DNA from: Sphingobacteriaceae bacterium
Lineage (GTDB): Bacteria > Bacteroidota > Bacteroidia > Sphingobacteriales > Sphingobacteriaceae
Length of the DNA stretch: 64,000 bases
NCBI GenBank assembly: GCA_017745075.1
Contig: JAGIAD010000029.1
Coordinates: 558,001 to 622,000, forward strand
Direction: 5' to 3'
Position 1 is the first letter of the stretch, and each line of letters starts with the position of its first letter. The position numbers were made by a program, and so were the translations under genes. The notes beneath the pieces were generated by a model. It was not told the DNA's origin. It saw nothing but the letters and a program-made list of their open reading frames with translations, and ran no database searches. Shown here one piece after another: positions 55,001 to 63,506 of the stretch.

Positions 55001-58000
55001 GGCCTTAGACGATGTTTTGTATTCCTGTCCAAGCTTATTGGTAAATACTTTTACTATATCTCCGTCAGGATCATTGCGGGTAATGGTTTGATTGTATTGG
55101 TTGTCTTTCGCATACTGGTAAGTCGTAGTTCCTGTTAAACTGGAAACAGAGCTCTTGAGCTTACCCCATACATCATAGCTATTGGTGAGGGTATTGCCGT
55201 TCGGATCTGTCTGGGTTGCGACCTGTCCCAGGCTGTTGTAGGTAAACCCAGTTACTAGCCCGAGATTATTAGTTTTTTTAATGACAAACCTTCCTGTCGG
55301 ATCATACTCATCTTTCTGAGTTTTTTCATTTCCGTCTAAGGCTGAAGTTGTCTTTTTACCAGTAATATTTCCAAATCCATCATAAGAATATTCTTCTGTT
55401 ATAGCTTGTGCTACGCTGTTTCCAGGAAAGAATTGGCTGCTTTTTAAGAGGTTATTCTCATAGGTATAGGTCGTGAAAGTATTTTGTATATTCCCATAAG
55501 CCTGTATCTTTTCAGCCTTGTTAGTTGGTCTTCCAACGTAATAATTATTTCCTGTTCCTCCAATATTATGGGTATAGACAAACTCAGTGGTAGATACTCC
55601 GTATCCATTGTTGGTATTGATCTCAAGTTTGGAAGGTAGATAATAGTTCCCATAGGTTGTTACTTTCTGAGTGAATGTTCCGGTTAAAAAATCTTTCGTT
55701 TTGGTAAACTCAGGAACAATAGCAGTAACAATTTTGGATTGATATCCTGAAGGTATAGAGGTAACGACCTGGCCGTTTAATAGCTTATCTGCTTTGTATT
55801 GTACGGATTCAAAACTCAACAGCTGGGTATTATTCTCTGAGATATCTGCTGGGAAAATATTACTTTCATTGTTGGTCCTGATGCTCCATTCTTTTACTGG
55901 TGCTCCATCTAAGTTTGGATCTATTTCTGATCCTGACCAGATTTTAGTATTTTCAAATCCGTCAGCATACCATGAAGAACGAGCTATCTGTTGGAAGCCT
56001 AATAATTTTTTTCCTTGTAGGTTTCCTACAAGACCTCTATAACGGAAATCCAGCTTTCTTCCTTCTTCTATCAGCTGGGACACCGCATATGCCTGATCTA
56101 CCCTGGCCATAGCATAGTTAGGATAAATCTCTTTCTTTTCTTTCTTGTAGAAATCAGGTGTTGTGGTATTGCCCGGAACTACCTCAAGATATTTTACTGA
56201 AGTAGTCAATCCTCCCTGAGTAATAGAAGACATTCTGGCCAGTTCAGATACAGGAGTAGGCCCTTTTATTTTTTTTAGGAACTGCTTCCAGAATAAAAAG
56301 ACATTATAATAATTATTCCCGGATTTTATAGAATTGGTAATAGGAGTAAAAAGGGTGAGATCAAGCAAGTCCTGCGTGCTATATGTTGGACTTTGAAATG
56401 ACCAGTTGGGAGTAAAATTAGGTGTTCCGTTAACATCTGATCCATTAGCCATCTTTGCACTTACAACATAACCAAAATCCCTTGAGCCACCTGCGTTGAA
56501 CATATTGATCTGGTTATAGGAAAATACCTGTACAATATCAGATTTTCCATCCTTGTTCATATCGGTAACCGAAAAGAAGTATTCTTTAGCAAATTTTGCG
56601 TAATTCCCGGTCATCTCTTTCTGGAATTTTCTATAGGTAAAAAATTCCTGTTTTAAGAATGGGGTAAACCCTTTATCCGTTCCTATATAGAATCTCCAAT
56701 CGTCAGGTTTTCCTATGGCATAATCGGTAATAGGAATTGCAAAGTCAAGTTTTCCGTCTCCATTGTAATCACCATATAATACAGGGAATTCAGGATCTTT
56801 GATTTCCAAGAGATTTCCGGAGAATCTTATTTTCTGAATATATTGCCCGGAGCTGTTTTTTACAAACTCAAAAACGGTATACTGTGCACCAGATACATTA
56901 ATAATTTCCACTTTTCCATCTCCATCTATGTCCGTATACTTACGTTCCTTATAATCATTTTCATTGATTCCAGCGTCAAGCAACAGTCCTATTAAAGCAG
57001 TAGCTGGGTTTTTAAGGTCGACGATACCTTTTGAATTAAATCCAGCGGGGACACCGTCATCAAGAAAAGCATCAGGTATACCGTCCCCATTAAAATCACC
57101 TACTTCAAGAATTAAATTATCACCAGATGAATAAAAAACGGTATTGGCAAGACTCTTCTCGAATACCTTTACAAAATCATTATTTCTAAAAATATAGCCA
57201 TAAATCCTACCATCCTTAAACTCAACAATTCCATTCCCATTATATACTTGGCCTTCTTCGTCTAATAGTGTACTGACTACTTTAGCGTTACCCGCAAAAG
57301 TTTTACCTGTAGCAACTGTTGTAAAAGTCTCGTTAAAAGCCCCCAGCTTCACTGTACCATTATTCATCAGGAAGTCCAAATAAGAGTCTCCATTAAAATC
57401 TGCCACCAATTTGACATCATTAAAAGGTTCAGGTTCTGCTGTATATTCTGCATAAGAAGAATTGACCATAGCCGGATAACTGAAAGTAACTGGATTGGCA
57501 GGTTCATTATCGGCATTATACTCGGTAATCTTCCCCGCAAACTGGTAATTGGTACCATTGCCAGTATACTCTATACTGTAGCGCTTGAATTGATTATTTC
57601 CAGTTAGTACCTTTACCTCGGAAAGAATCTTGCTCTGGTAAGATTTGAGGCCCTGTACATAAGATTCTTCCTTCAAGTCTCTGTCATTATAGGAAAACTG
57701 TATGGTGTTCATATGAGGGGTATTAATATCCTTATTGCCACCCCAGCTTATGCTGCTTATCATAACAGTACCGGTCCCCTGGACATAGCTGTAAGAAATG
57801 TAGTTTCCCTGCGGATCTTTCCATTCGCTTATACTATATTCAGTTGGAATTCTGGCAACTGCATTACGGCCATACCATGCCTGGGAACCGTCCTCGAAAG
57901 TCACTTCCCAATATTCCGGGCCATACCATCCAGAGGCAGTTCCTATGGATTTAAATTTAGTATTGGAATACTTCTCTGTTACATATTCTGCACCATCTTT

Positions 58001-58381
58001 GCCATATTCTCCGGATTTCAGTACCAGTCTTTTACCATTAAAACTGTAATAATCAGAAAAGTCCATCTGAAGTCCCTTTACCTCTCCAGTATTTTCAATG
58101 GTTTTGCCTATTCTGCTGATAGTGGTTATTCCTGAAATACTCCATCCATAACCTGCAATACCGTTTTCCGATTCACTGTTGTACACTAAAGCTACTTGGG
58201 GTGAAACTGTTTTAATGCCGGGAGGAAAGTCCAGTGGTAAAGTAAACTGTAACTGTCCAGCTCTGTTGACTTCAATATTTCCCTTCGTATCATCAAAATT
58301 CTGTGAAAAGCAGAATATCGAAGTGAAAGATAATAGCAATGCTGATAATATCTGTATTTTCTTATGATTGTACTTTTTCAT
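52064..58381 (-). CDS. RHS-repeat polymorphic toxin with PD-(D/E)xK-like C-terminus
   Basis: 2105 residues: a Sec signal (IFCFSQ), an SpvB-like N-terminal domain (about 30-280), FG-GAP/VCBS repeats with calcium loops (DFNGDSYLDF, DFNGDGIPDAF and 'DYNGDGKLDF', about 320-680), YD/RHS repeats (about 900-1650), the RHS core (YTGHEHYMEVGIIHMNGRLY, then RRFLNADENIQDP) ending near 1800, a Gly/Ala-rich helical region (about 1800-1900) and a variable tail. The last ~60 residues (D2056 in KRFMDIEV; E2071-T-K2073 in GIETK) fit a PD-(D/E)xK nuclease. Followed directly by the candidate immunity gene. A secreted barrel encapsulating a nuclease is the likely picture. Confidence 0.9.
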   Translation of the reverse strand: MKKYNHKKIQILSALLLSFTSIFCFSQNFDDTKGNIEVNRAGQLQFTLPLDFPPGIKTVSPQVALVYNSESENGIAGYGWSISGITTISRIGKTIENTGEVKGLQMDFSDYYSFNGKRLVLKSGEYGKDGAEYVTEKYSNTKFKSIGTASGWYGPEYWEVTFEDGSQAWYGRNAVARIPTEYSISEWKDPQGNYISYSYVQGTGTVMISSISWGGNKDINTPHMNTIQFSYNDRDLKEESYVQGLKSYQSKILSEVKVLTGNNQFKRYSIEYTGNGTNYQFAGKITEYNADNEPANPVTFSYPAMVNSSYAEYTAEPEPFNDVKLVADFNGDSYLDFLMNNGTVKLGAFNETFTTVATGKTFAGNAKVVSTLLDEEGQVYNGNGIVEFKDGRIYGYIFRNNDFVKVFEKSLANTVFYSSGDNLILEVGDFNGDGIPDAFLDDGVPAGFNSKGIVDLKNPATALIGLLLDAGINENDYKERKYTDIDGDGKVEIINVSGAQYTVFEFVKNSSGQYIQKIRFSGNLLEIKDPEFPVLYGDYNGDGKLDFAIPITDYAIGKPDDWRFYIGTDKGFTPFLKQEFFTYRKFQKEMTGNYAKFAKEYFFSVTDMNKDGKSDIVQVFSYNQINMFNAGGSRDFGYVVSAKMANGSDVNGTPNFTPNWSFQSPTYSTQDLLDLTLFTPITNSIKSGNNYYNVFLFWKQFLKKIKGPTPVSELARMSSITQGGLTTSVKYLEVVPGNTTTPDFYKKEKKEIYPNYAMARVDQAYAVSQLIEEGRKLDFRYRGLVGNLQGKKLLGFQQIARSSWYADGFENTKIWSGSEIDPNLDGAPVKEWSIRTNNESNIFPADISENNTQLLSFESVQYKADKLLNGQVVTSIPSGYQSKIVTAIVPEFTKTKDFLTGTFTQKVTTYGNYYLPSKLEINTNNGYGVSTTEFVYTHNIGGTGNNYYVGRPTNKAEKIQAYGNIQNTFTTYTYENNLLKSSQFFPGNSVAQAITEEYSYDGFGNITGKKTTSALDGNEKTQKDEYDPTGRFVIKKTNNLGLVTGFTYNSLGQVATQTDPNGNTLTNSYDVWGKLKSSVSSLTGTTTYQYAKDNQYNQTITRNDPDGDIVKVFTNKLGQEYKTSSKAFAQGQYVSKDTQYDVLGRKIKESEHYFDGQGASQWNTLVYDDTVFPAKVKATAFTGKQTETIISGLTTTVKETNSLDYGRTTSQTLDALGNVLSSTDKGGTVQFSYNAVGQQTMAKYAGHIVTTLYDDWGNKIRVEDPSTGVYEYQYLGYMGALSRVKSPKGEKRYQYNNLGQLVLQNEKSTIGTQTDKAINFYYNNKGSLTEKTGLSNGKSYTFNTNYDPQGRIISSYQDTPDAYFSYKNVIYDNKGRISSYEKEIHTSVGTTTVSIENLYNGWNGELYQVKEKTSGKVLWELKETNAKGLLVKAKLGAADINNEYDVNGFLTKVNHSSTVKPDIIKISYSFDAIKNELKSRESGITSYTEYFDYDDNNRLVNWTDPVSGLKPTTNRNIYDAKGRILENDQVGTIKYENAAKIYQATGMTLNSNGVDNYDQDLVQNVLYNENNDPIFINGERGDAAFEYGLTGMRQRVTYGGNFNADSNGKFTRLYSEEGSFEVVTDNISGKEKHIIYIEGNPYESNIVFLKNFDETSGSFKFLHKDYLGSILAISDEAGNMLEQRHFDAWGNLTHLRIGKSKLAIGKESIAILINNSGGMLIDRGYTGHEHYMEVGIIHMNGRLYDPLLRRFLNADENIQDPFNTQFYNRYGYVMNNPLIYNDPNGEFAWIVIGAVVGGYLTGAKANGSWNPVKWNWGATWGKIAMGAAVGAFTGGVGAAVGSASLAAAATYGINGGLLGGAIAGASGGAVAGAINGFATAVMFGEDVIEGTLMGGLSGAAIGGVLGAVSGTVGQMVKNAQAAKIGAPQGTIIKGAPIAQGRSAWTLNNTPKTTTVGATAPKPPTGTLVVGEVNGGYADEIVGYELANEGATSIPIYKETPKFSYQGEESFTKSLVQANRAAGNAFRDELAASLRAAGRIVKTEVYKPTPYGKRFMDIEVQMPNGEVMGGIETKVGSSRYHTLQRLKDDWLRANGYPVQVVRKAAK

Positions 58382-58387
58382 AACGCA

Positions 58388-58906
58388 TTATCTTTTAGTG
58401 ATGTTTTTACTGAAAATACGTCCGTCTTTCAAAGTAAATCGCAATATATATACGCCCCAATCATAGCCAGTCATATTGATTTTCAATTGTCTGTTAAGGG
58501 CAGGGATATTCTGCTGCTGAAATTTCCAGTGTACGGTGCTATGCTGAAATAGAGAAACGGATTCTATAAATTTGTCTGTTTCCTCTGTCCAATCGATCGT
58601 TAGGACATCATTGACCGGAACCGGATATAATCGCACCTGCTTCCAGAAGTCTTTCTCATGTAATACCTGTGTTGTAGTTGATGGGGGAGCTTTACGCTGT
58701 GTTGTTGTTTTAGCAAAATCATCGGGTCCCCGATAGCGCTGATTGCCCGCTTCATCGTATTTGAAATATACTTCGGTTTGGGAATAACCCCAAAATCCGA
58801 TCATCAAGCAAAGTAATGGAAGAACCTTTCTTTGCAATAAAATTTTCCGGACCGACGTGTCCGCGGTAGTACTCCCTTCGGGTGTACCCCAATAAAGATT
58901 TTTCAT
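58388..58906 (-). CDS. Small secreted RHS partner with T9SS-like C-terminal domain
   Basis: 172 residues. The signal segment stands late (about 30-44; LPLLCLMIGFWGYSQ), so the true start may be further in than the first ATG. After it come 'FKYDEAGNQRYRG' (an RHS-like YD motif) and a C-terminal ~80 residues (VRLYPVPVNDVLTIDW and then 'GVYILRFTLKDGRIFSK') resembling a type A T9SS sorting domain. It lies 6 nt upstream of the RHS gene in the same operon, perhaps helping to direct it to the surface. Confidence 0.7.
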   Translation of the reverse strand: MKNLYWGTPEGSTTADTSVRKILLQRKVLPLLCLMIGFWGYSQTEVYFKYDEAGNQRYRGPDDFAKTTTQRKAPPSTTTQVLHEKDFWKQVRLYPVPVNDVLTIDWTEETDKFIESVSLFQHSTVHWKFQQQNIPALNRQLKINMTGYDWGVYILRFTLKDGRIFSKNITKR

Positions 58907-59450
58907 TGTGTTTTTGTTTGTGAGTTATTAATTAGAGTTTTATTCCCGATGGGAAAACTGCGACAGAGCAAGAACTTACCCTGAATGATAGAAGGTTTTC
59001 ATATTGCTTATTATGAGATGTGGTGGTTAACCTGACAAAAAATCAGGAACTGCTTAATTAGTCTTGAATGACGCAAAAGGCTCTGGGAGCCCTACACAGG
59101 AGAAATAAAATATCTCAACGTGCATAAAGAAACTAAGTATATGGGTAGTATACTTCCATCCATACAAACCTACAACTGGGGATTTTCATAGGCTTCTATA
59201 ATTGACGGGTTAAAAATATTATAATTAATTATCAATTATTATCCGTAAAAACCCCATACTTTCATTAACTTTTATTAACATACGGATCTTGTCTTTTAAT
59301 GCTTTAGATCTGATTACAAAGCTATACGCTCGTAACGCCAAAAGGTGACGTATTAAACTTGAGTTACTTTTTTATCCCAATAAAAAAGCCGGAGTAGAAA
59401 CCCCGGCTCTCATAACCCTTAAATAAATACCTCTCAAAGACGAGAATCTG
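58907..59450. other. Intergenic between the toxin operon and the tra operon, 544 bp
   Basis: Contains the tra terminator (59382-59408) and AT-rich sequence, including a run near 59220 (TAATTAATTATCAATTATTA) that could be a promoter for the toxin operon. No coding frame was recognised. Confidence 0.5.
59382..59408 (-). terminator. Intrinsic terminator of the tra operon
   Basis: On the minus strand AGCCGG, 10-nt loop, CCGGCT, then TTTTTT, 43 nt past the traQ stop. It separates the conjugation genes from the toxin operon. Confidence 0.85.
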
Positions 59451-59894
59451 TTAATTGAAATTAAATTTTGCGGTCTTTTCGTTTCCGAACTGGTCAGTCA
59501 CCCATATTTGAAAGGAATGTGACTCTTTAGACTTCGGTCTGTAATAAAGTTTAAAAGATTCCTTTGGTAGCTTATACTCCTTGTTAACTGTAAGGGGTTT
59601 GTCTAACTGGAGCATTAACGTACCAAGCCCTTCATACTGAAAAAATCGCAGTGAGTAATTGGTTTCATTATAGGATCCTTCCCTTTTTATAGTACATGGA
59701 ATTTCCACAATTTCTCCTGAAACTATTTTCGAAGGTACCGGCATAATCTCCAGCTCAAACGGGAAATCGGTTTGAATATCCAGCTGTTTATCACAAGAAT
59801 TGAGTGCAAATATGAACAGTAGAAAAGTGCTGGCAGAAGCGATGAAAATCAGTCTTTTGATAAAAGACCTCTTTTCTGTTTCAAATGTATTCAT
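59451..59894 (-). CDS. traQ: Conjugative transposon protein TraQ (DUF3872)
   Basis: 147 residues. A signal or membrane anchor (about 15-32, ending ALNSC, lipoprotein-like) precedes an immunoglobulin-like domain of about 110 residues ('LEIMPVPSKIVSGEIVEIPCTI', here cut: LEIMPVPSKIVSGE). Matches DUF3872, TraQ of Bacteroides-type conjugative transposons. Last gene of the visible tra operon; the expected traP (primase) between traO and traQ is absent. Confidence 0.85.
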   Translation of the reverse strand: MNTFETEKRSFIKRLIFIASASTFLLFIFALNSCDKQLDIQTDFPFELEIMPVPSKIVSGEIVEIPCTIKREGSYNETNYSLRFFQYEGLGTLMLQLDKPLTVNKEYKLPKESFKLYYRPKSKESHSFQIWVTDQFGNEKTAKFNFN

Positions 59895-59912
59895 TGCTTT
59901 AAAATTTAAAAG

Positions 59913-60503
59913 TTAGAAAATATAGCGAAGTCCAAGCCCGGCCGATGGGCGTACTTTTTCAACAGAAGTTCCCCAGACACCCTTTGCCTTTCCCTGTACA
60001 ATTAAAAGGATATGATCAGAAACATAAGTTTCTATCGTCAGGCGTAAACCACCTCCATAGATAAAACTATCCTTATTCTTTATAACTGCTCCGTTCGACA
60101 ACAGTGATTCACCGTGATTAAACACTTCATATCCTATTACTGCTGAAAGTCCCATATTTAAAGAAATATTCTTTCCCCAATCTCTCAAAAGTGGGAAACT
60201 ATACCCTCCTTCCGTGGTAAAGCTCTCAACAGGAATGTCGTAATCTCGGAAAGCATACTTTTTCTGAACATATTCCAGCCCCCAGAACTTGTAACTCCCG
60301 TTTTTTCCATTAACCGTTAACCCGCCCTGTATAAAGTAATAGTCATGAAGGGGCTTTTTATCGGAAACTACTCCAACCACAGCCTCCAATCCAATTTGTC
60401 CTTTTAGCAAACGTTGTGCATAAATACACCTGGGAAGCAAAAAGAAAAGGATGATCGTAAAAATGTACTTTGCCATCATAATTGTATTGATATAAGTGAA
60501 CAT
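59913..60503 (-). CDS. traO: Conjugative transposon protein TraO
   Basis: 196 residues with a Sec signal (about 10-27; ending CIYAQ) and a beta-barrel-like body ending in an aromatic strand (GLGLRYIF). Family TraO of Bacteroidota mating apparatus, outer membrane. It starts 1 nt after traN ends. Confidence 0.85.
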   Translation of the reverse strand: MFTYINTIMMAKYIFTIILFFLLPRCIYAQRLLKGQIGLEAVVGVVSDKKPLHDYYFIQGGLTVNGKNGSYKFWGLEYVQKKYAFRDYDIPVESFTTEGGYSFPLLRDWGKNISLNMGLSAVIGYEVFNHGESLLSNGAVIKNKDSFIYGGGLRLTIETYVSDHILLIVQGKAKGVWGTSVEKVRPSAGLGLRYIF

Positions 60504-60504
60504 C

Positions 60505-61425
60505 TTAAAAATTTAGCTTCAGATTTTTCACCAATGAGGCATGGATCAAATCATCGTTCAGGATTTCGAGCCTCTGGTTCCTGCCGCCGTTTCGTTCAAA
60601 TACTTCGATGACCAGCATTTTATCGTCGGCAAGTGTAAACTGGTCTAGCACAAATACATTACGCTCCGAGCTATTTTCTGCGATATCCGTTATAGGGAAA
60701 TAAGACCGTAATGGAACAAGTTCGATTTCCTGGATTGCCGTGAGCTTACCCGTTTTCCGCTCAATGATCTTGAAAGTCATAAAATCAACCGGATAGGGAA
60801 CATTGGTTGTATTTTTCAGCTCGGTATGGAAATAGTACTTTCCAGCATAGATATAGATTCCCTTTAAGAAAAAGCTAATCCCAAAACTGTAGGAACCGAT
60901 GTGCCTGATGAGTTTTTTATTTTTGACATATATTGTTTTTAAAGCAGCATTGCTCAGGGATGGCGCACTGCTTCCCATATCTTCAAAAAGTACATCCTTC
61001 ACATGATCTTTTTCCTGGCTTTTAAGCATTTTCAGCACATCGTAGTTTAAAGAAGCAGGATACTTGCTGTAGAATACGTCAAAGCTGTAAAATTTCCCAT
61101 CTTCGGTAATGACAGAAAAATTGGTTTCTGATTCAAAATCCCGGACTGCAGCTTTAATACGCAAGACATTTTCTGACGACTCTGCTTTTCCCGCAATTAC
61201 ATTTTCACTTCCCAGGTCAACATATTTTATCTTTGAAGGAAAAATGATATGGGTGGTCTTTTCATAGGTAACCGTAAGCCAATACGACTCGATCTTCCCT
61301 AGTTTCAGTCGCGATTCAGTAATCATGCCCTTACCTGTTGTACTGTCTGCCTCCTGAGCGTGCAGCTGAACATGTATAAGCGATACCAGCATAAACATTA
61401 ATAGGTTTTTAAATAATGATTTCAT
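60505..61425 (-). CDS. traN: Conjugative transposon protein TraN (DUF4138)
   Basis: 306 residues: a Sec signal (cleavage near LHAQEA) and a beta-rich body (SKIKYVDLGSENVIAGKAES; then IRHIGSYSFGISFFLKGIYI). Fits TraN of Bacteroides conjugative transposons, a VirB9-like outer-membrane core component. Lies 23 nt after traM. Confidence 0.9.
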   Translation of the reverse strand: MKSLFKNLLMFMLVSLIHVQLHAQEADSTTGKGMITESRLKLGKIESYWLTVTYEKTTHIIFPSKIKYVDLGSENVIAGKAESSENVLRIKAAVRDFESETNFSVITEDGKFYSFDVFYSKYPASLNYDVLKMLKSQEKDHVKDVLFEDMGSSAPSLSNAALKTIYVKNKKLIRHIGSYSFGISFFLKGIYIYAGKYYFHTELKNTTNVPYPVDFMTFKIIERKTGKLTAIQEIELVPLRSYFPITDIAENSSERNVFVLDQFTLADDKMLVIEVFERNGGRNQRLEILNDDLIHASLVKNLKLNF

Positions 61426-61448
61426 TTTGTTTGAATTTAGATTGGTTA

Positions 61449-62768
61449 TTATTTTTTTGCTAACAGGAACACCTGGTAACCCGCCTTTAGGGTAACTGCA
61501 GGCGTTCTCACCTTTTTTGAGAAATAGCCCGATATACCCTGCACGAGGCTTTTGCTAAGGTCGGAAGTGATCTGTTGGCCGGTCGTGGAACTTAGTGAAA
61601 TACTGGTTCCAGAAGTATTTCCCATATTGGCAATGGTCTCTGTGACAGCGCTTCTTTCAGCAGAAATCGGAATAGGGAGCCCCATCTGTCCAAAAATATC
61701 ATACACCGTAATTTCCACCGGCATAATATTTCCTTTATACTCGACGGAAGTGATCTGCAACTGCAGCCTTGTACCCTGAAACTTTGCAATGCCCGTAAGT
61801 ACCGTGCCTTTATCGATCATGTGCTTTCCGATCTTCATCGATTGCAACAGCCTGATATTTACCGGAGCGTTTCCCGTTACGATCTGTTCTTCATGAATAC
61901 AGGCACGAATGCTGTTCGCAGATGGTGAAGTTTTTATTTCATTGCCAATACCATAAAAATTCCTGTTCCTCTTATTGTTCAGATCTGCCAGCCACGCACT
62001 GTCAGTGGATTCACGATATAGCGCCGAAACAATATTGCTGTTTGCAGGATAAATAGTAGAGGTACTAGCAGGAAACTTTTTTTTCTCAAAACTGTCACGT
62101 TGAATCTGTTCTTCTTTTATCTCCGGCTTTGCCACATTTCCTTGCGTGGGAAAATACTTTGCAGCCATCTGATAGGACTTTTCCATCAACGCCAGCTGGC
62201 TTTCCACCGGATTGGCCGTTACCACATTTTCCCTTTGGGCAAGTTGTGATTTTAACGAGCGAACTTCATTCTGTAATTGGGTTGTCTCTCCCCTGTCATC
62301 ATAAAAATTTCCCAATGTACCCTGAATATTCCGGTAGCTGTTAAGCGCCTGGTTGTGGTGATCGGCGGTGGGTGGCGCAGAAGCCGTCACCTGGTTTTGG
62401 TTGCTGTATCCAGATCCTGTGCTATCGGTATTCCAGAAGTCAGAAAGTGCCGATAATGATTTCTTACGCTCAAGTTCCCGTTGTTCCAAAATCTCTGTCT
62501 CATAGGCTTTGCCCTTATCTTCCTGCATACCCGCATCCGTCGCCTGCGGTACCGCCTCATTTAAACCCGCCTGTTCTACCTCTTGGTTCCCGTCAGGAAC
62601 AAATATGAGGTACATACAGCCCACGAAGACAATTGCCATCAAGCTGAAAATAATAGGCTTTTTTAATTTTTTAAATTTTCCCTGAGGATTATCCTCAGCG
62701 TCCTTAGAATCGGCCTCGCCAACATCGGTAAGCCTGATCTTTCCTAAATTTTGATCAGTTTCTTTCAT
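61449..62768 (-). CDS. traM: Conjugative transposon protein TraM
   Basis: 439 residues: a cytoplasmic N-terminus, one membrane helix (about 37-53; PIIFSLMAIVFVGCMYLIF), a long disordered or coiled middle (about 60-240) and a conserved C-terminal VirB10-like domain (about 260-439; 'SIRACIHEEQIVTGNAPVNI', then ISGYFSKKVRTPAVTLKAGY). Core of the mating channel. Overlaps the end of traL by 14 nt. Confidence 0.93.
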   Translation of the reverse strand: MKETDQNLGKIRLTDVGEADSKDAEDNPQGKFKKLKKPIIFSLMAIVFVGCMYLIFVPDGNQEVEQAGLNEAVPQATDAGMQEDKGKAYETEILEQRELERKKSLSALSDFWNTDSTGSGYSNQNQVTASAPPTADHHNQALNSYRNIQGTLGNFYDDRGETTQLQNEVRSLKSQLAQRENVVTANPVESQLALMEKSYQMAAKYFPTQGNVAKPEIKEEQIQRDSFEKKKFPASTSTIYPANSNIVSALYRESTDSAWLADLNNKRNRNFYGIGNEIKTSPSANSIRACIHEEQIVTGNAPVNIRLLQSMKIGKHMIDKGTVLTGIAKFQGTRLQLQITSVEYKGNIMPVEITVYDIFGQMGLPIPISAERSAVTETIANMGNTSGTSISLSSTTGQQITSDLSKSLVQGISGYFSKKVRTPAVTLKAGYQVFLLAKK

Positions 62769-63036
62769 AATTTTTATTATTTAAAATTGATGATGAATCC
62801 CCAAACTGTTTCTTGGTTTGTAAAAGAGGATTCCGAATATGTTCAATTTCGTTTTTTCGCTTTTTGTCATCTGCCTTAGCTTCATACCAGACGGTTAAGA
62901 TGACGCATCCGGTTAAAAGCAGGTAACAAGCGAAAAATAATATGACAAACCGGCGCTGCTTCCCCGTGGACTGCTTCTGCCACCACCTTTCTATCCTGGC
63001 TTCATAGGCATGGAAGATTATTTTCAACTTTTTCAT
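62755..63036 (-). CDS. TraL-like small membrane protein (DUF3989)
   Basis: 93 residues: a basic N-terminus, one membrane helix at about 29-50 (FVILFFACYLLLTGCVILTV) and a charged tail. Position between traK and traM and size match TraL; sequence alone is not decisive. Confidence 0.7.
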   Translation of the reverse strand: MKKLKIIFHAYEARIERWWQKQSTGKQRRFVILFFACYLLLTGCVILTVWYEAKADDKKRKNEIEHIRNPLLQTKKQFGDSSSILNNKNYERN

Positions 63037-63065
63037 ATTGTTCCTTTATTGATGTTACTTTTTTA

Positions 63066-63494
63066 CTATCGTAGCTTCCTATTTTTGGAAAGAGATACTT
63101 TTTGTTGCCTAGTGTCATCGACCAATTCGATTGCCTGTTTTGCAGTCGGAACATCTTTCAGAAGAATACTGTTCAGTTCAGATTTTTTAATCATCACCCC
63201 GTATTCGTCCCTCTTTTCAATCACCATTTTTTCCATGATCATCTGACCTCTTTCCATTTTCAGCAACATGTCACACGAGACCTTAGGTTTATCCTCCCCA
63301 TTCCAATGAATGTAGGTGCTGAGCCACAGCCGCTTTGATCGGCATGCCTTATCTTCACTATATACTTTCAGGTATTCTCCGATGACGTCCTTTACTTTTC
63401 CGGTAGATGCCCTGTCAGAAATCACAAAACCATCATAGCCTTTTTGAATAAGCGTATCAGCAATCTGTTCTGTAGTTTCATATTCTTTGTTCAT
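63066..63494 (-). CDS. Unknown tra-operon protein, 142 aa
   Basis: A soluble basic protein without a signal ('TLIQKGYDGFVISDRASTGK', then LWLSTYIHWNGEDKPKV). It stands between traK (12 nt upstream) and the traL-like gene, where the classical Bacteroides order has no extra gene. Not recognised; it is probably an element-specific accessory. Confidence 0.6.
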   Translation of the reverse strand: MNKEYETTEQIADTLIQKGYDGFVISDRASTGKVKDVIGEYLKVYSEDKACRSKRLWLSTYIHWNGEDKPKVSCDMLLKMERGQMIMEKMVIEKRDEYGVMIKKSELNSILLKDVPTAKQAIELVDDTRQQKVSLSKNRKLR

Positions 63495-63506
63495 TAAAAA
63501 AAAGTA

